From Lentinula raphanica (taxonomy: Eukaryota > Basidiomycota > Agaricomycetes > Agaricales > Omphalotaceae), in assembly GCA_027919835.1 (NCBI GenBank), contig JANVFP010000013.1, positions 186,001 to 250,000 on the forward strand: 64,000 nt of DNA, in the 5' to 3' direction. Position numbers and translations under genes: made by a program. Shown here in pieces: positions 21,148-33,845 of this stretch (position 1 is the first letter of the stretch; every line of letters starts with the position of its first letter). Below the pieces are notes generated by a model. The model was given only the letters and a program-made list of their open reading frames with translations, was not told where the DNA came from and did not search any database.

Positions 21148-24100
21148 TCAATTCTTTCCCTCCTCGACCTGAATCGTCAACTCCTCCAACCCCTCAATCC
21201 TCTCCCTTAACAACCCATCCACCCGTTCCACCACCCTATCCATACTTGTATACGTTGTCTTCACCGCCGAATGAGGACCATGAGGATCCAATCCTGCTTT
21301 CGACGGCTCGAGTTGGATGTGGATCGACCCGATCAGGCTCGTCGCGTCTTTGGGCCAGAAGCGGGGTAGAGAATAGGATGAGAGGCCTTCGATGGAGGAT
21401 AGCTGTATCATTATCGAGTATAATGAGCGTATAACAACTTGAGAAAGGATTTGAGATACATACCTCAGCGAGAGCTTTTTGTATATTGGTCGCTCGCTCA
21501 TCGACATCCAGCGCGAGGACTTTTCCCGTATCGAGCACGAGTGGGATCACGCTCGCCGCGATGAGCACTGCGATGAACAGGGATGCGATAGGATCGAACC
21601 CCGTCCAGCCGTAAAATTGGATCAGGAGTGTCGAGATTATCACTCCTACCGATCCTAACGTATCCTATGGAAATTTATTTTTAAGCAGCGGTCGACGGAT
21701 GATTCTCTAAGCGCTCAAACTCACAGCCATGACATGGAGAAAAACTCCTCGCATATTATGACTATGCCCCTCATGCGATGGCGCATGAGAATGATCATGA
21801 AGATTCGGGGCATGACTCTCAGCATGATGAGTCTTATAATGTTCATCATGCGTGAAACTGTACGCTGGAGTAAGTGGGGAATTCGGAATGAGGTCGTCGT
21901 TCAAGTGCAAAGCAGGACCGAGAAACTGGCGTTTGATAGGCTTGTCTGATAGACCCGAGTCAATGCTATGAGAATGAGATTGGGAATGAGAGTGAGAGTG
22001 GTTGGTTTCGGAGTGGTCGAGTGAATGCGAGTGTGTTGGATGGTGATGGTTTTCTTCTGGGTCATGCTGGTGTAGAGGAACATAATCGTCGGAACAAGAT
22101 GCGTGTGCGTGGCTATCTGCCATATGTGAATGTGAATGTGAATGCGAGTGCTCTGACGCATGAGGAGGAGGAGACGACTGATCATGGGAATGCGAGTGCG
22201 AGTGTGAATGGTGATCTGTCGCAGATGAAGGAGGAGGAGAAAGGGAGTGTGTATGCGAATGCGAATGAGAGTTTGACTGGACAGCGGAGGCGGGTGCAGG
22301 AGTGGCCACATGGGAGTGTCCGTGTTCTTCGTTTCCGTGAGAGTGCCCATGCCCATGCGAATGGGAATGTCCGCCCTGTTCGTTCATTAGAAAAAGGAAG
22401 GATCTATCATTCAGTCGAAGGCTTACATGATGATGATGTCCACCCATCGCAAACATCCCAAAGAGGTTTACTGCTAGGCCTAACGAGCTGACTAGCAGTA
22501 ACTGACTGGTGTCCATCTCCGGAGGGTCAAGTCTATAACGAAGGTTAGAACATCATCCTGCAAAGAAAAAAATGATACTCGCATGCGTTGAATCGCTTCG
22601 AACACAATGAATATCGAAATGAGTATCAAGAATATACCGTTTGCGAAGCCTGATAATGTCTCAATGCGACCATAACTAGACGAGGTGGGCACGTCAATCA
22701 GACGAATCGCAGAGGAAAAGTCACGGTAACGTACCCGTATGTGAAGGTTTCATTCGGTTCCCAAGTGGCCATGACAGAAGCAAATAAACCTACTCCGATG
22801 GCCATACAATCGAATGCCATATGAATAGCTTCAAAGAATGAATGTCCTGATACTTGTTCGAAGAACGATAGAAAGCAACATACCATCGGATATCAAGCCT
22901 AAACTGTTCGTCCATATCCCATACAGCATTTGCACCAGCATATAACACAGATTTAATAGCAAGAAGTAGAAAATTTTTCGCGACTCTGGATTAGATAAAA
23001 TGGTTTTCATATAAGATCGTATTAGCCTCGAGGTCGGTGTGCGTGGTGCGATTGTGTTGTCAGTGATCTGCGGATACATGCCTGAGAGAGATAACATTTA
23101 AGATCACACTAAATCCAAGTCCACTGGAGAAACACGTACCGAAATATAACATTAAGCCTGCGACAGTATCTGTCCATGCTGGTGTCTGAGCGAAAGCCAG
23201 AGGACCCAATATAATAGAGCAACCGAAGGAAAACGGGAAAGAAAGGGCAACATAACGAGGATTTGGGGAAGCATTTTTAAGTGACCGTGCAGTGAAAGGT
23301 GACAGGAAAAGCAGTGAGTATGCCATGAAAGGAATGAGGGCTAGGGAAAAGAGTGGAAGCACTGGTGTTGTGGGGAATCCGAGCTACAAAAGCGTTATCA
23401 GGAAGAACCCTGTCAGTAATGTCTTGACTCACGACTATCGTCCGGAAGATGTAGAATGGTAAAGCAAACAGCGACGCGCCAAGATTGGTAGCAGCGATAG
23501 TGAACGTTGTTCCTAGTCCTGGACTGAGAACACCATATGTGTGTTCTAACGCGCTCGACGTCACGCCGTGCCCAATGATGGCCATATAACCTGGTAGCAC
23601 AGACCAGAAACCGTTTGATGAGTATGTCGCATCAGAGGCTACTGCAAGAGCTAGGGCGCAAAAAATAGCGTTGACTTTTCGCGTCTGCAGCAACTATCAT
23701 GAGAAAGGAGTAGCATTGTAGCAGGAGTTGAGATGTGCACACCTCGGCAAAATTCACGATTGAATCCACCCAGATCGCAGAGAATTGGGTGAAGAGGAGA
23801 ACGCTGAATTAAGTTTGAGGAATTGCAAGAATTTTGTACCTCAATAGACACGCACCGGATAGGAGAGAGTCGAAAAAGTGCGGTGAACAAACAACCTTGT
23901 TGCACGAACAGAAGTAACGAAGCTATTCCAAGGACTGGCCACTGGGCACGGATGAGCAGGTCTGGTCAATAACATCAAGCAAAAACGCGCACCTCGATAG
24001 CCTTCTTGTGCGACAACTGTCCTGTCCAAGCCTCCCAAGCTAACACACCGACTCCCCCACAAGCAAGAACTCTCATTGTCAGCCAGAACACGCCTATCTC

Positions 24101-24312
24101 ATAGTCAAAGATCCATTCCTTTCCAGCTAACAAAGACACGACGAATAATATATTGGAAAGCAATAAGTTAGGTAAAAGTCGGCTTGGAATACTGTATACG
24201 GTATTTGGTGAACAGCTGATGCTGATTTGAGGGTAGTCACATACGATGATGAGAGGACCTTTGACGGATTTAGGCCAATCCTAGTGCGAGTTCTCGCATC
24301 TGGTACAGGCAT
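21148..24312 (-). CDS. Msc2/ZnT5-type zinc transporter (cation diffusion facilitator)
   Basis: This multi-pass membrane protein is expected to load Zn2+ into the ER/early secretory pathway. It starts MPVPDARTRTR at 24312. The N-terminal half has many hydrophobic segments (for example LLSNILFVVSLLAGKEWIF and VFWLTMRVLACGGVGVLAWE), as in Msc2. The C-terminal half is the CDF core. SLGLISDG and HMAFD lie in one helix, then TFTYGYGRIETLSGFANG, then GLAVNLFGMFAMGGHHHH, then a His-rich loop (about 21740-22450) of HSHSHGHGH-type repeats. After the loop come HVMADTLGSVGVI (second HxxxD site) and a cytosolic tail ending VEEGKN. Several 50-60-nt introns are visible, one splitting the HHHH from the next His run. 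Zn transport is inferred from the paired HxxxD motifs. Confidence 0.9.
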
Positions 24313-24570
24313 TCTAGATGAAAGGAGAGACGAAGGAAAGAGACAAAAAGTATGGAAGATGGAGGAAGATGACAGCCGTGGCTGACTGCTGGCGTTTGTT
24401 TGCCGAAAAATAACTGATATCACTTGTCATTGTCGAACGACGAACGCGCAAGGAAAAAGACGATATGATACAGCGGTACTTTAGTGCAGATACAATACAT
24501 ACATTAGGTCAATAACAAGTAGACGAACGAAAGCCTAGTCGTAGCGTACATATATATAGATACTAGCACA
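24313..24570. other. short intergenic region between two minus-strand genes
   Basis: It contains the 3' flank of TF2 and the promoter side of the zinc transporter. Nothing else was seen. Confidence 0.4.
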
Positions 24571-27500
24571 TCACATCGGTTTAAACTGCGCGGCGACAAG
24601 ATTGTTCCATGAATCCCCAGTCTCAACAGGAAGATTGTAGTCGCCAACATTTGAGATGCCACCATTGAAGGTATTGTCGTATTCGTGACGATAATATTGG
24701 GAATTGGAATAACCAAAGTATGGATCCGTGATACCATTCATCGAAGAGACCCCATGCTGCAACTGAGGGTTGGAATATTGCCCACCATACTGCGACTGTT
24801 CCACATAGTCTTGATTCATAGGATACTGCCAAGTGGTCGTTTGCTCGGGTGAAGGATAAGGACTCTGCTCTGGGATGGTACTTTGTATCGGAGAAGGAGA
24901 TGCAGGATCGGATTTCGGACTAGAACCAGAGTACGACGGAGTCGAGGGTGCAGATGACGGTTTCCGGGGAACAAGTCGTGTCATACCACCCAATGCCGCC
25001 AGCTCATCTTCTTCGGATTTAACTGGTGGTGAGCCTGCAGATAAGGGTGAGGCTGCAGAAGCAATTCCGGCTAGAGCTGCATGCGCTCGTTCTGTCAACT
25101 TGTGCATGATAGGCTGTATGGGCATACATCAACTTCTGGCGAATCTCACGAAGGCATCGAATGAACTTACTAGAACCTTTGCTTTCCGAGAACTTTCGGT
25201 CGTAGCCAGGAAGAGTTTATGAGCCATGTCCAGGTGAGAAAGAGCTGAGGGTGCAATAGCCATATGTACTTTACAGGCGATAGAACCCAATACGATCTGA
25301 AATTATGCGCTGTGCTTGAGTAATGAGAGTGCACGAATCTTGGGCACTCACCGAGCAAGAAAAGACGTGTGTGAACAGAAACCACATGCGTTCGGTCAAG
25401 ACGGCATATTGCCTAAACATACTGTCGATCAAGCTCACGAAGGAGCATGCACTCGTGTATGCTGCGAGAACAGAGGGGCCATATTTGCTTCCCATAGGGT
25501 CATTTGGGCTATCTTCCAAAGCCCGAGCAAAGAAGCCTCGGTGAAGATAGAAAAGGGCTAGAAGGACAATCAGATAGATGAAAGATCTCGTGGGCCAAGA
25601 CTGATTCACTGATTTCTCGAATCGCGAATGCGATGTAGCGTTGGAAGATTAACTGGATCGTCGGCTGTTCAAATTCCTGGCCTATAGGTGTCTTTCCGAA
25701 GCCAGGAATTTGGAGGCTTGGAGGGACGTAGTAGGTACGGACTTTCTTATCCATATCTTGTATGATCTTATATGAAGGAGGGCGTGCACCGAAAGCTTGT
25801 TCCATTACAACACTTAGACATTCCGAGCAGAATGAGTGTTTCCATGACGCGACTGCAGACGCAAAAATAAGCACCAGTTCGAATATTTTGGATTTGGGAC
25901 TTACACGACATCTCCACTTCTCCATGTACATTCTTAGTTTTGGGGAATGGTTTTTCCGTGTTGATATGAGCCAAATCGAAGGATGGTGGTCGACCATACG
26001 TCAAGCTCTGCAGAGATTTTTCAGACAAAACGGGGCCAACGACATGAACGGACTCCACACCTGCCACGAGTCATAAGTAAATATTTCCCAGAGCAAACTC
26101 CTCCGACGAAGGGTTTCATCTGAATCCAAATTCCATTTGCCACTATCACGATCTAGAAGAACAACATCAGAGGAGCTTCAATCAAATCACGAGCTTGACG
26201 AACGCAGTCCAACCTAATGATCGCCAACAATCATCAGTGTCACAACAACTTTTTGATCCACTGTCACTCACACTTTGTGCCAGTTTCACCACCAATCCCA
26301 TCGTTGCCCATCTCGGTCCCTCGATATCATCCAAGAACATATAGTGACACATCAGAAGCTGCCGAAAGATTAATGTATCATCTGTATATACATGAAAAAG
26401 CACACACCAAGGCCTGTATAGCAGATATTGACTGGTCTTCAAAGACAGAGTCCACAGCCAGAGCCGCCCTGCCAAGTTCGTAATACTGAGTCGCTTCTTG
26501 GGAGTGAGCTGGTCGGTCAGTATCAAGCAAAGCTCCAATCGCGAGCACCATGAACATGATTGCTAGGTAGTGGGAGCGAATCACTGGGAAACCGCTTTCG
26601 CTGTTGTAGATAGGCCGATAGACCATTCCGTAAAATTCAGCCTTGGAAACAGGATTGTACCTATATAGGGAACATTTAGCGAGCAAGACATTGAGAATAG
26701 ACGCTGATCCTACATCCAGGCCGCATGTCGGTAGTAGACCTCACATAATCGTTGTGCCGATGAGGGATCGGGGAGTAGATTGATAATACTGTTCCGGACT
26801 GCATCTTTATTTGATGGTATAGGAGTGAACGGAAACGCGAAGGACAACCACGGAACATCGGATGGTATGGAAGAAGGTATCGACAGATCGGATCCAGGGG
26901 ATTTTTCTTCTTCGTCGGAACCTTGTTCATTCTGCATCATTGGTTTGAACATCTGAAGCATGATGCATGATAGAGACAAGCTCACCCTTAGAAGATACTG
27001 GATACTAATCAGGACAAGCTCACGACGCATGGATTGATCAATTTGCTTACCCATGAATTAGCTGTTTGTCCAAAGAACGTAGAGCGACCGCGCTCGGATA
27101 TGGATCTAGGTTCGATGTATCGTGAGAAGGGCAGTATAACGAGCATGAAGAAGAGAACAGACAGAGAGCCCATAGCATCGATTGTATCGTTTGTGTCAGG
27201 CTTCTTTTCTTTTGTGGGCGTGCCATCCGTTCGTTCTCGCTCGAGGGGCCTTTTGATTTGTAACAATTCATCGCTCAACAATGGATGTGGTTGAGAAGAG
27301 CTGATCCTGTGAGAATGAGCAAGTGCGTCTTCTAGTTGACGAACACGGGTGGCTAGTTGACTGATTTTGTCATGAAGGTCTTCGGTGTTCGCAAGAACGA
27401 ATCTGGAAGGGAGTTTAACTGGAAGAGAATTCTGAATGTCGACCTAGACACACCGGTTGCCCTTTCCGGTTGTAAGAGATCCTGTTCGTTGATGCATAGA

Positions 27501-27950
27501 ATGTCAGTAAGATATTCTGTGGCAAGAAGTATATCACACACCGTCTGGGCATATTGCACCACAGCCTTTCCAAAAGCCCGTCACTCGCTGTTACATTTTC
27601 CAAAAGAGAGGAAAGCACACCTTTCTTCACGCAATTACTATGGTCCAAGAATGAGTAACTGCTCTCGTAGAAATCACCTTACTTACCCGCAAGGAAACAC
27701 GCGACTGCATCTATGTTACCCAAAAGTTAGCTTTGGTACATGTCTTTCGAAGTGAAAGTCAGGATACAGACTTGAGTTTCAATCTATAAAGATAAGACGC
27801 GGGACGCGAATTAGCTACCTCGAGCTATTGAATGTTCTTTGAGCTCGAATGTACATACCTTCTGCATTCAGCACAGGATAGAGCGGTGCCTCTACGTTTT
27901 GTCCTTTGAACGAGAGGCGATACTGAGCGATTATTATCGGCCGAGGCCAT
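24571..27950 (-). CDS. Zn2Cys6 transcription factor TF2 with fungal-specific domain
   Basis: The start is ATG at 27950 (MASADNNRSVSPLVQRTKRR). The Zn2Cys6 cluster is spread over several tiny exons and splices to CAECRRLKLKCSRVFPCG, then NCVKKGCGAICPD, then GSLTTGKGNRFVLANTEDL and a coiled coil (VRQLEDA). A 12-nt microexon (26986-26997) encodes YLLR after NSW. The middle region is the fungal transcription factor domain, including RLCEVYYRHAAWMYNP, YLAIMFMVLAIGALLDT and LHRGFFARALEDSPNDPMGS. The C-terminus is Ser/Pro/Gln/Tyr-rich, activation-domain-like. It shares architecture and intron positions with TF1 (44947-48414). It is divergent from the Tsr4-like gene across about 400 bp. The regulated pathway cannot be read from the sequence. 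Confidence 0.9.
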
Positions 27951-28347
27951 CTAAGTTGGTGAGAGGAGAGTGAGGACAGCGAAAGTGAATTGATCTTAGG
28001 CGATGATACAGCCATGACACGAGTTTTGCTTTGTAATCAGCTGATCGCCGCATAAATTCCATTTGCAGAAATTTTCAAATTTTACTTTTCTCGACCAACC
28101 AACCCACAACCCACGACGTGAGTCCCTAGTCTTTTCTTATTCTTCATGATGAACTTCTTAGATGACGAGTCCGAACCGGATGGAAGCATGTTATATGCTT
28201 TCTGAAGAACAAGACGAGACTTTTTCAAACTATACCATTCATGCAAATCTGATCCTCTTACTCTTTTCTAACAATCCCCGTTCACGATTTACTCATTCGA
28301 TGTTCCTATCACAGTCCATTATCAAACTTGTCGCCTTACATCTGGGA

Positions 28348-29945
28348 ATGGCACCTCCAATCGAAGAGGACTGGTCGGATTCGGATGAGGAATTAGGCTC
28401 GGAGGTGGAAACATCCGTGCTCTTAGGCGTCCCAGATGGACCTATCACATCAGTCAACGAACTCGTTGATGCAGCTGTCTCTCGAATAGGTGGACATCCT
28501 GTACGAGCTGTCTTACCTATGTATCTCTGTAATCAAAATTTTGACTATCATTATGCGTGTTTGTTACCGAAAAGGCTTTTCTTCCCGCCAACGAACCTCC
28601 TATATCCTCATCCCAATGCAAAATATGTTCGTTTCCTATGGAACTTTTGGTCCAGATGTGGTGTCCGTTCGAAGACAGTCCCATGGACCGCGCTCTTTAT
28701 GTTTGGGGTTGTGCAAATCCCGGTTGTCAACGGAAAGACGGCAGGTATGTTTGCAAGTTGATCAAAAGCACGCGTCTGTGAGCTGCTGAACACCCCTACG
28801 TTGCAAGTGTTCGCGCCTGGCGAGGCCTGAGGTTCAATGAAAAGTATGCTGCTAAACTGGAAGCCAAGTTGGCTCGTAAACGCGCGCGTTTGGAAGCTGA
28901 GCGTCAAGCACAACTAGCCAAGCAGCCTTCTAAAACCAACCCGTTTTCTGTAAGTTACACATTGACAACTTGAAAAATAGATTCGCTCAATTATCCCTTT
29001 GTGACAGCTAAAGACGCCATCGAACCCCAACCCTTTTGGTTTGGGCGCCCAGATATTCGGAGATACTTCTCCAGCATCCGGTACCGAACGCCCATCTAAC
29101 GATACGGAGGAAGATCAATCAGCAGAAGATGAAGTGGAATCAGATACCGAATCAACTTCTTCGGAAAAATCACTCCTCACAGCAATGACCAATACAACAT
29201 TGTTGGATTCTCCCTGGAAAGCCGCACCAGCATATACACCACCGCTGTATCTCTCCACTGCATCAGAATACCTTCCCCCACAACCCAAAACTCGAATCCC
29301 TTCTGGTGTCGATGTCTTGGATCCCGCCGCAGAAGGGGGAAAAGATATATCATGGGCCTTTGAACCTTACGAAAACTCTCTGGAAGTAGATCAAGTGTTT
29401 GAACGTTTCACTAAACGCGTTGGATACGAAGGGGAACAATGTATACGGTATGTGTCAACAACTCTTTACGGTCGCACTCTTAGTGATCCCGATACACACA
29501 CAGCTATGAATTACACGGAACCCCATTACCGTTCTCATCTGACAAGATCTTTGAATCGTTATTCCCCATCCCCGCTTCTGATCCCCTACCGGTAACCAAA
29601 CCCGACTTCAAAATCGTCTTACCGCAAAAAAGGACTTACTCTCCGACCTCTTCGATCCTATCCCCGTGTCCATCCTGCAAAGGAAAACGAACTTTCGAGT
29701 GCCAGCTGATGCCAAATCTAATCAACATCCTCCGGAACACTGAAGATACAATCAACAAGAAACTCACTGATGAAGAGAGGCGCTCAGCTGTGCAGAAATT
29801 GTTGAAAGGTGGCACCGAGAAGGGTATGGAATGGGGAACTTGCATGATTTTTTCGTGCGAGAACGATTGTCGGATCGATGCAGATGGTAAAGAGATAAAA
29901 GATGTGTGGCAGGAGGAACTCGTTCTAGTTCAGTGGGATGTATGA
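28348..29945 (+). CDS. Tsr4/PDCD2-like ribosome assembly factor
   Basis: Exons are 28348-28500, 28575-28744, 28808-28949, 29008-29447 and 29504-29945. The N-terminus (MAPPIEEDWSDSDEE, then LLGVPDGPI) and zinc-binding region (CKICSFPMELLVQMWCP, CANPGC) are typical of PDCD2/Tsr4. An acidic linker follows, and the PDCD2 C-terminal domain with CPSCKGKRTFECQLMPNLIN and GMEWGTCMIFSCENDC, ending EELVLVQWDV. Family members act as a dedicated chaperone of ribosomal protein uS5 (Rps2) in 40S assembly; that role here is by homology. The frame is open further upstream to 28162, but the start at 28348 fits the family. Confidence 0.92.
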
Positions 29946-30328
29946 ATATCGCTGGTGACCGAAAGAAGACGCACAACCTCCTATGCCTCTTTCTTTGATT
30001 TCGGTAGCATCCCGCTTGTCCTAAAACAGCGTACATAGTTCTTGTACGTCCTCCAGGAGAGTAATATGTCGATATATATGTAGAATATCTGGAAATGATA
30101 TAGTAATGCATTTGTAACCCCAAGAAAGCCTAGAGCATGGAAAAAAGCAAAGGAACGAAAGACAAGGACTATTCATACAGGTACTGTTAGATATCGTGGT
30201 GAGAGGTACGCGTACAATTGTCATTGGGTATGGATGGTATAATGTGTATTCAAAGTCCAGGAGGAAAGAAACGAGCAAGGTATATCATGCATAGTAGGGA
30301 TCCGGATACAAAAGGAAGCGTGCAACGT

Positions 30329-31584
30329 TCACATTATCACACAACCAGATGAACCTCTGTTTCTTGTGTTTAGTGAGACACGAGCAGCTTCGTAGAACAC
30401 TTCCGTGACACCTCGATTGTGCTTTGAACTACATTCTGTGAAGACAAGTTAGGTCAGAACGATAAACAGGTGTGATGATGAGTGACTGCTCACCAAGATA
30501 CCGCGAAGCTCGTATTCGTCTTGCCACCGCTAGACCCTCTTCATACTGAACTGGATGCGTTCCGTATCGCTGCAATCGTTCCTTGATCGAGTAGTCGTCC
30601 CGAAGGTCACATTTTAGGGCTATTTGCGGCGAGAAACATGAGTTTCCCGGTATATGTGAAGTTTCTGCACATACCAACAAGAACTAGCTGAATTATATCA
30701 CATCGAATTGAATTACGGCGACAGGAAGTTTTGTCAGAAATCCCCGCACCTTCACACCCGGACAGAATTCCAGAATTTCGTCAAGCCACTGTAGAGTACA
30801 AATGTTTTGAATCTGAGATGTAGACGACTCAGGATAACAGACAGCCAACCTTGGATTCCACATTTTCCAACGATACCGGATTATCAACCTATAATGTTGT
30901 AACGTCATCAGCACACGACAAACTTATGATAGCAAAGATTACACACCGAAAAACATATCATCACAACGTGTGTTTCCGCATAGGATAACGATCGTAAGCG
31001 GTCAAACTCCTCCTGCCCTGTATTCCGTCCAAAGTTTGGGTTCGACCAGGGTTAATGACGGAAGAGGGGTATATGAATTCGTCAAGCAACAGATGCAACA
31101 AGGGCAGAACTCACCGGCCGTATCCCATAAGCTCAATTCGACAAGTTGATCATCGACATATATGTCATGGACATAGTTTTCGAAAACTGTAGGTTCGCTG
31201 CGGGATTTCATGATGCGCGTTCTTCGGTGAAAGCAGTAGGATGCAACACGAACTAGACTTGGGTGAAGAATCCACGAGTGAACACGTTCAACAAAGAAGT
31301 TTTCCCTGGAGATAGCATGGACCAACTTGTGTAAGGTTAATGTAAGCATAAGATTGACGATTGAGCACACACCACAAGCACCATCTCCGCAGACTGAACG
31401 ATAAAGGAACAAACGAGCAGCATGCAATGAGTGCTGAGCTTAACACACGGCCGAACGATGGTAACTCTCACCCACAACCTTGCGTTGGAGCTTGAAAACA
31501 GGGTCAGAATCAGATCTCCAGGAGAATATTAGGACGCACAGTTCTCCTTCCAAACGATGCACCCTTTGAAGAACCACAGAGCAT
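30329..31584 (-). CDS. Rho-family small GTPase, Rho3-like
   Basis: Short exons splice to a complete GTPase of about 200 residues. It starts [15 protein letters not shown] (ATG 31584), then [17 protein letters not shown] (P-loop), [20 protein letters not shown] (effector loop), [18 protein letters not shown] (switch II), [12 protein letters not shown] (base specificity), [19 protein letters not shown], and a C-terminal CVIM, a CAAX prenylation box. The Cys in VCGDGACG and the short N-terminal extension favour Rho3, which works in polarised growth and exocytosis at the plasma membrane. At least eight introns interrupt a very small gene. Its start codon is only 180 bp from the divergent Tim54 start. 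It is convergent with the Tsr4-like gene. Confidence 0.92.
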
Positions 31585-31763
31585 AACGAAGTCGACTTGA
31601 ATCAGAAGTTAGTTGTGCGAGAAAGAGTTGAGGAGCGCTCACGTGCTGAGAGTCTCCTACTCGGGCCGAATACTCCCGGCAGGCACATCTGTACGATGCC
31701 GGCAAAATTTTCAGTCCGTTTTTGACGCGCTATCGACGCGACCACGTCTGGCTCTCCTTACGC

Positions 31764-33557
31764 ATGACCTCCTCCCCCTCCCCCTCCTCTACACAAAACC
31801 CAAAGTCAGGCATCGTCGCTGCACTAGAATACACTGGCATACCTCCCTCCTTACTCAAAAGACCCAAACTTCCCGGAAGAAATTGGCTTATATTCTTCGG
31901 AGTAACCGGGTCGTTGATTGGAACTTATGTCTACGACAGAAGACAGTGTCGGGTACTCAGAGAAGAATATGTTGGAAGAGTCAAGAGTTTAGCAGAGGAG
32001 TATAGCTGGCGTACTGGAACTGAAGCATTGGACAAAGATGCTCATCTGGCTTGGCCTCGTAAATTGACTGTCTATGCAGCTAAATGGCCAGGAGATGAAG
32101 ACCATGATGTAGCAATGAAATATTTTAGACGGTATCTAAAGGTCGGTCATGGTCTTTACTCATGCAACATACTCAATATGTGCCCCATAGCCTATATTCG
32201 TGGCAGCAGCGGTTGACTATGATATGATAGCGGGCAAACATCATGGTGATATTGCAACGAAAATTGCTGATGATATTAAGAGAAAGCGGTCGGAACAGAA
32301 CTCTCATGCAAACTATGACTCCTTTCAACCAGGTATGCAGTGTCGAACATCTTTGTTCACAAATTTTGAAACTGTTCCGTATAGGAACGGCTATGCCTCC
32401 CCAATATCATGCTCCCACAACCGCCGAACAAGAGGCCCTCGAGTTAGCGGGTGGAACAGTCATCATTGGGAGAGGTGTGTCAGGATAAATCTCTTCAAAA
32501 TTTGACTTCTCATTATTCCTCTTGAACAGCAACCCTCAAAGAATATCTCTCCGGACTTGTCCGTGGATGGACGGAGCCTCCGACTGTAGAAGGCAGGCCA
32601 AACTGGGGTGTAGACTCAAGGGAAGAAAAAGTACGGAGTATGCTAGACGATAGCGTGTTCGATGAATACGAATCATATACATCAACGACTACCCCATCTC
32701 CATCATCTCCATCGTCCCCTCACCTCCCACTACCACCCATTCCTGCCGTCCCTCCTCTCCTTCTAGTCCCCTTCGTCAACCACATCGGCTTCACGCAAAT
32801 ACCCTACATGCTCATCGACTTTTTCTACCGACGTAAACATGTCAGGGATGGAGGCGAGGCTGCTTGGACAGCCGTCTGCGGCGCAACACGGGGATGGCAG
32901 GGACCGATAGCTAGCGAAAATCCAACTCCGACACCATATGCCCCGCCACCACCGCAAGGCGGCGACCTTGACTTTGCGCTACATAGTGAAGCATACTATA
33001 AATCATCGTTGCGGTCACCCATGTCTATACCTCCTTCAAATCCCGTTTCCTCATCGACGGCATCAAACACTACAGATCCTTCTTCCACGCAAAATCCTTC
33101 GGACATCCCAAACCCCAAATCTCCATTGGGCCTGATACAGAAGGCGCGGGCAGCGTACTACGCTGACCTGCCCAAAAAGCTGTGGGTCGCGAGGGAGTTT
33201 GCACAGAGAGGTGGATTTGATGACATCGAAAGGCCGAACACTGGTGAAGATGGTAGTGAAAACAAGAGCGGGATACCAGAAGAGTTCATGAAGGAGTGGA
33301 AAAAGGCTAAAGAGGCTCATAACTCGGTAGGTCTCAATTGTCCGTTACAGGTCCAATTAACTCAGACCGTACAGGATCCTTCGAAAATACCTTCTTCGGA
33401 GGTCCAACTTCGCTTAGAGAGGTTCGAAAAAGAGAAGAGATGGATGCGAGACGAGGAAGGATGGGAGATTGTTAGACCTGAGAGGGGTGTTTGCTGGGAT
33501 GAGAGATTACGAGCGAGTGGTTTACGAGTCTTCGTCAAACCAAGCAGTGAGAGCTAG
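31764..33557 (+). CDS. mitochondrial inner-membrane translocase subunit Tim54
   Basis: Exons are 31764-32141, 32191-32332, 32385-32474, 32530-33326 and 33375-33557. Tim54 is a component of the TIM22 complex, which inserts carrier proteins into the inner membrane. Visible family features are LKRPKLPGRNWLIFFGVTGS (single membrane segment), YVYDRRQCRVLREEY, WPRKLTVYAAKWPGD, VAAAVDYDMIAGKHHGDIA, NHIGFTQIPYMLIDFFYRR and a conserved W.RDEEGWEIVRPERGV near the end. The ATG at 31764 is preferred because an upstream ATG at 31696 is followed by a stop. The 48-nt last intron keeps the frame open. There is a Ser/Pro-rich loop around 32690-32750. Confidence 0.92.
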
Positions 33558-33845
33558 GATGTCCGGAAATGATCTTGGCTCCAGATCTAATTTTCTACCT
33601 ACTTACTACTTACACCATGCTAATATCGGCTCCTAAAACTCTGGATGATTTCTAAACCACATGCGAATTACAAGCCTCGATGGACAAGAGGTGATTCAAA
33701 ATGCCGTCCCTCATCGAGCGCTCTCATGGCTCCCTCAGTTCGAGAAAGATGCTTGCACAGAGAAAAGCTGCTTCGATTGACGACCACCTCAACAACCAGA
33801 TCGTATGTATATACAGCCGCTCTCCAGAAATGACTACCGTGGTTC

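Noticed and set aside
21734..22491. Plus-strand frames opposite the His-rich loop
   Set aside because: They arise because His/Ser codons read in reverse give Met/Val/Asn/Glu-rich frames. The transporter on the minus strand explains the region.
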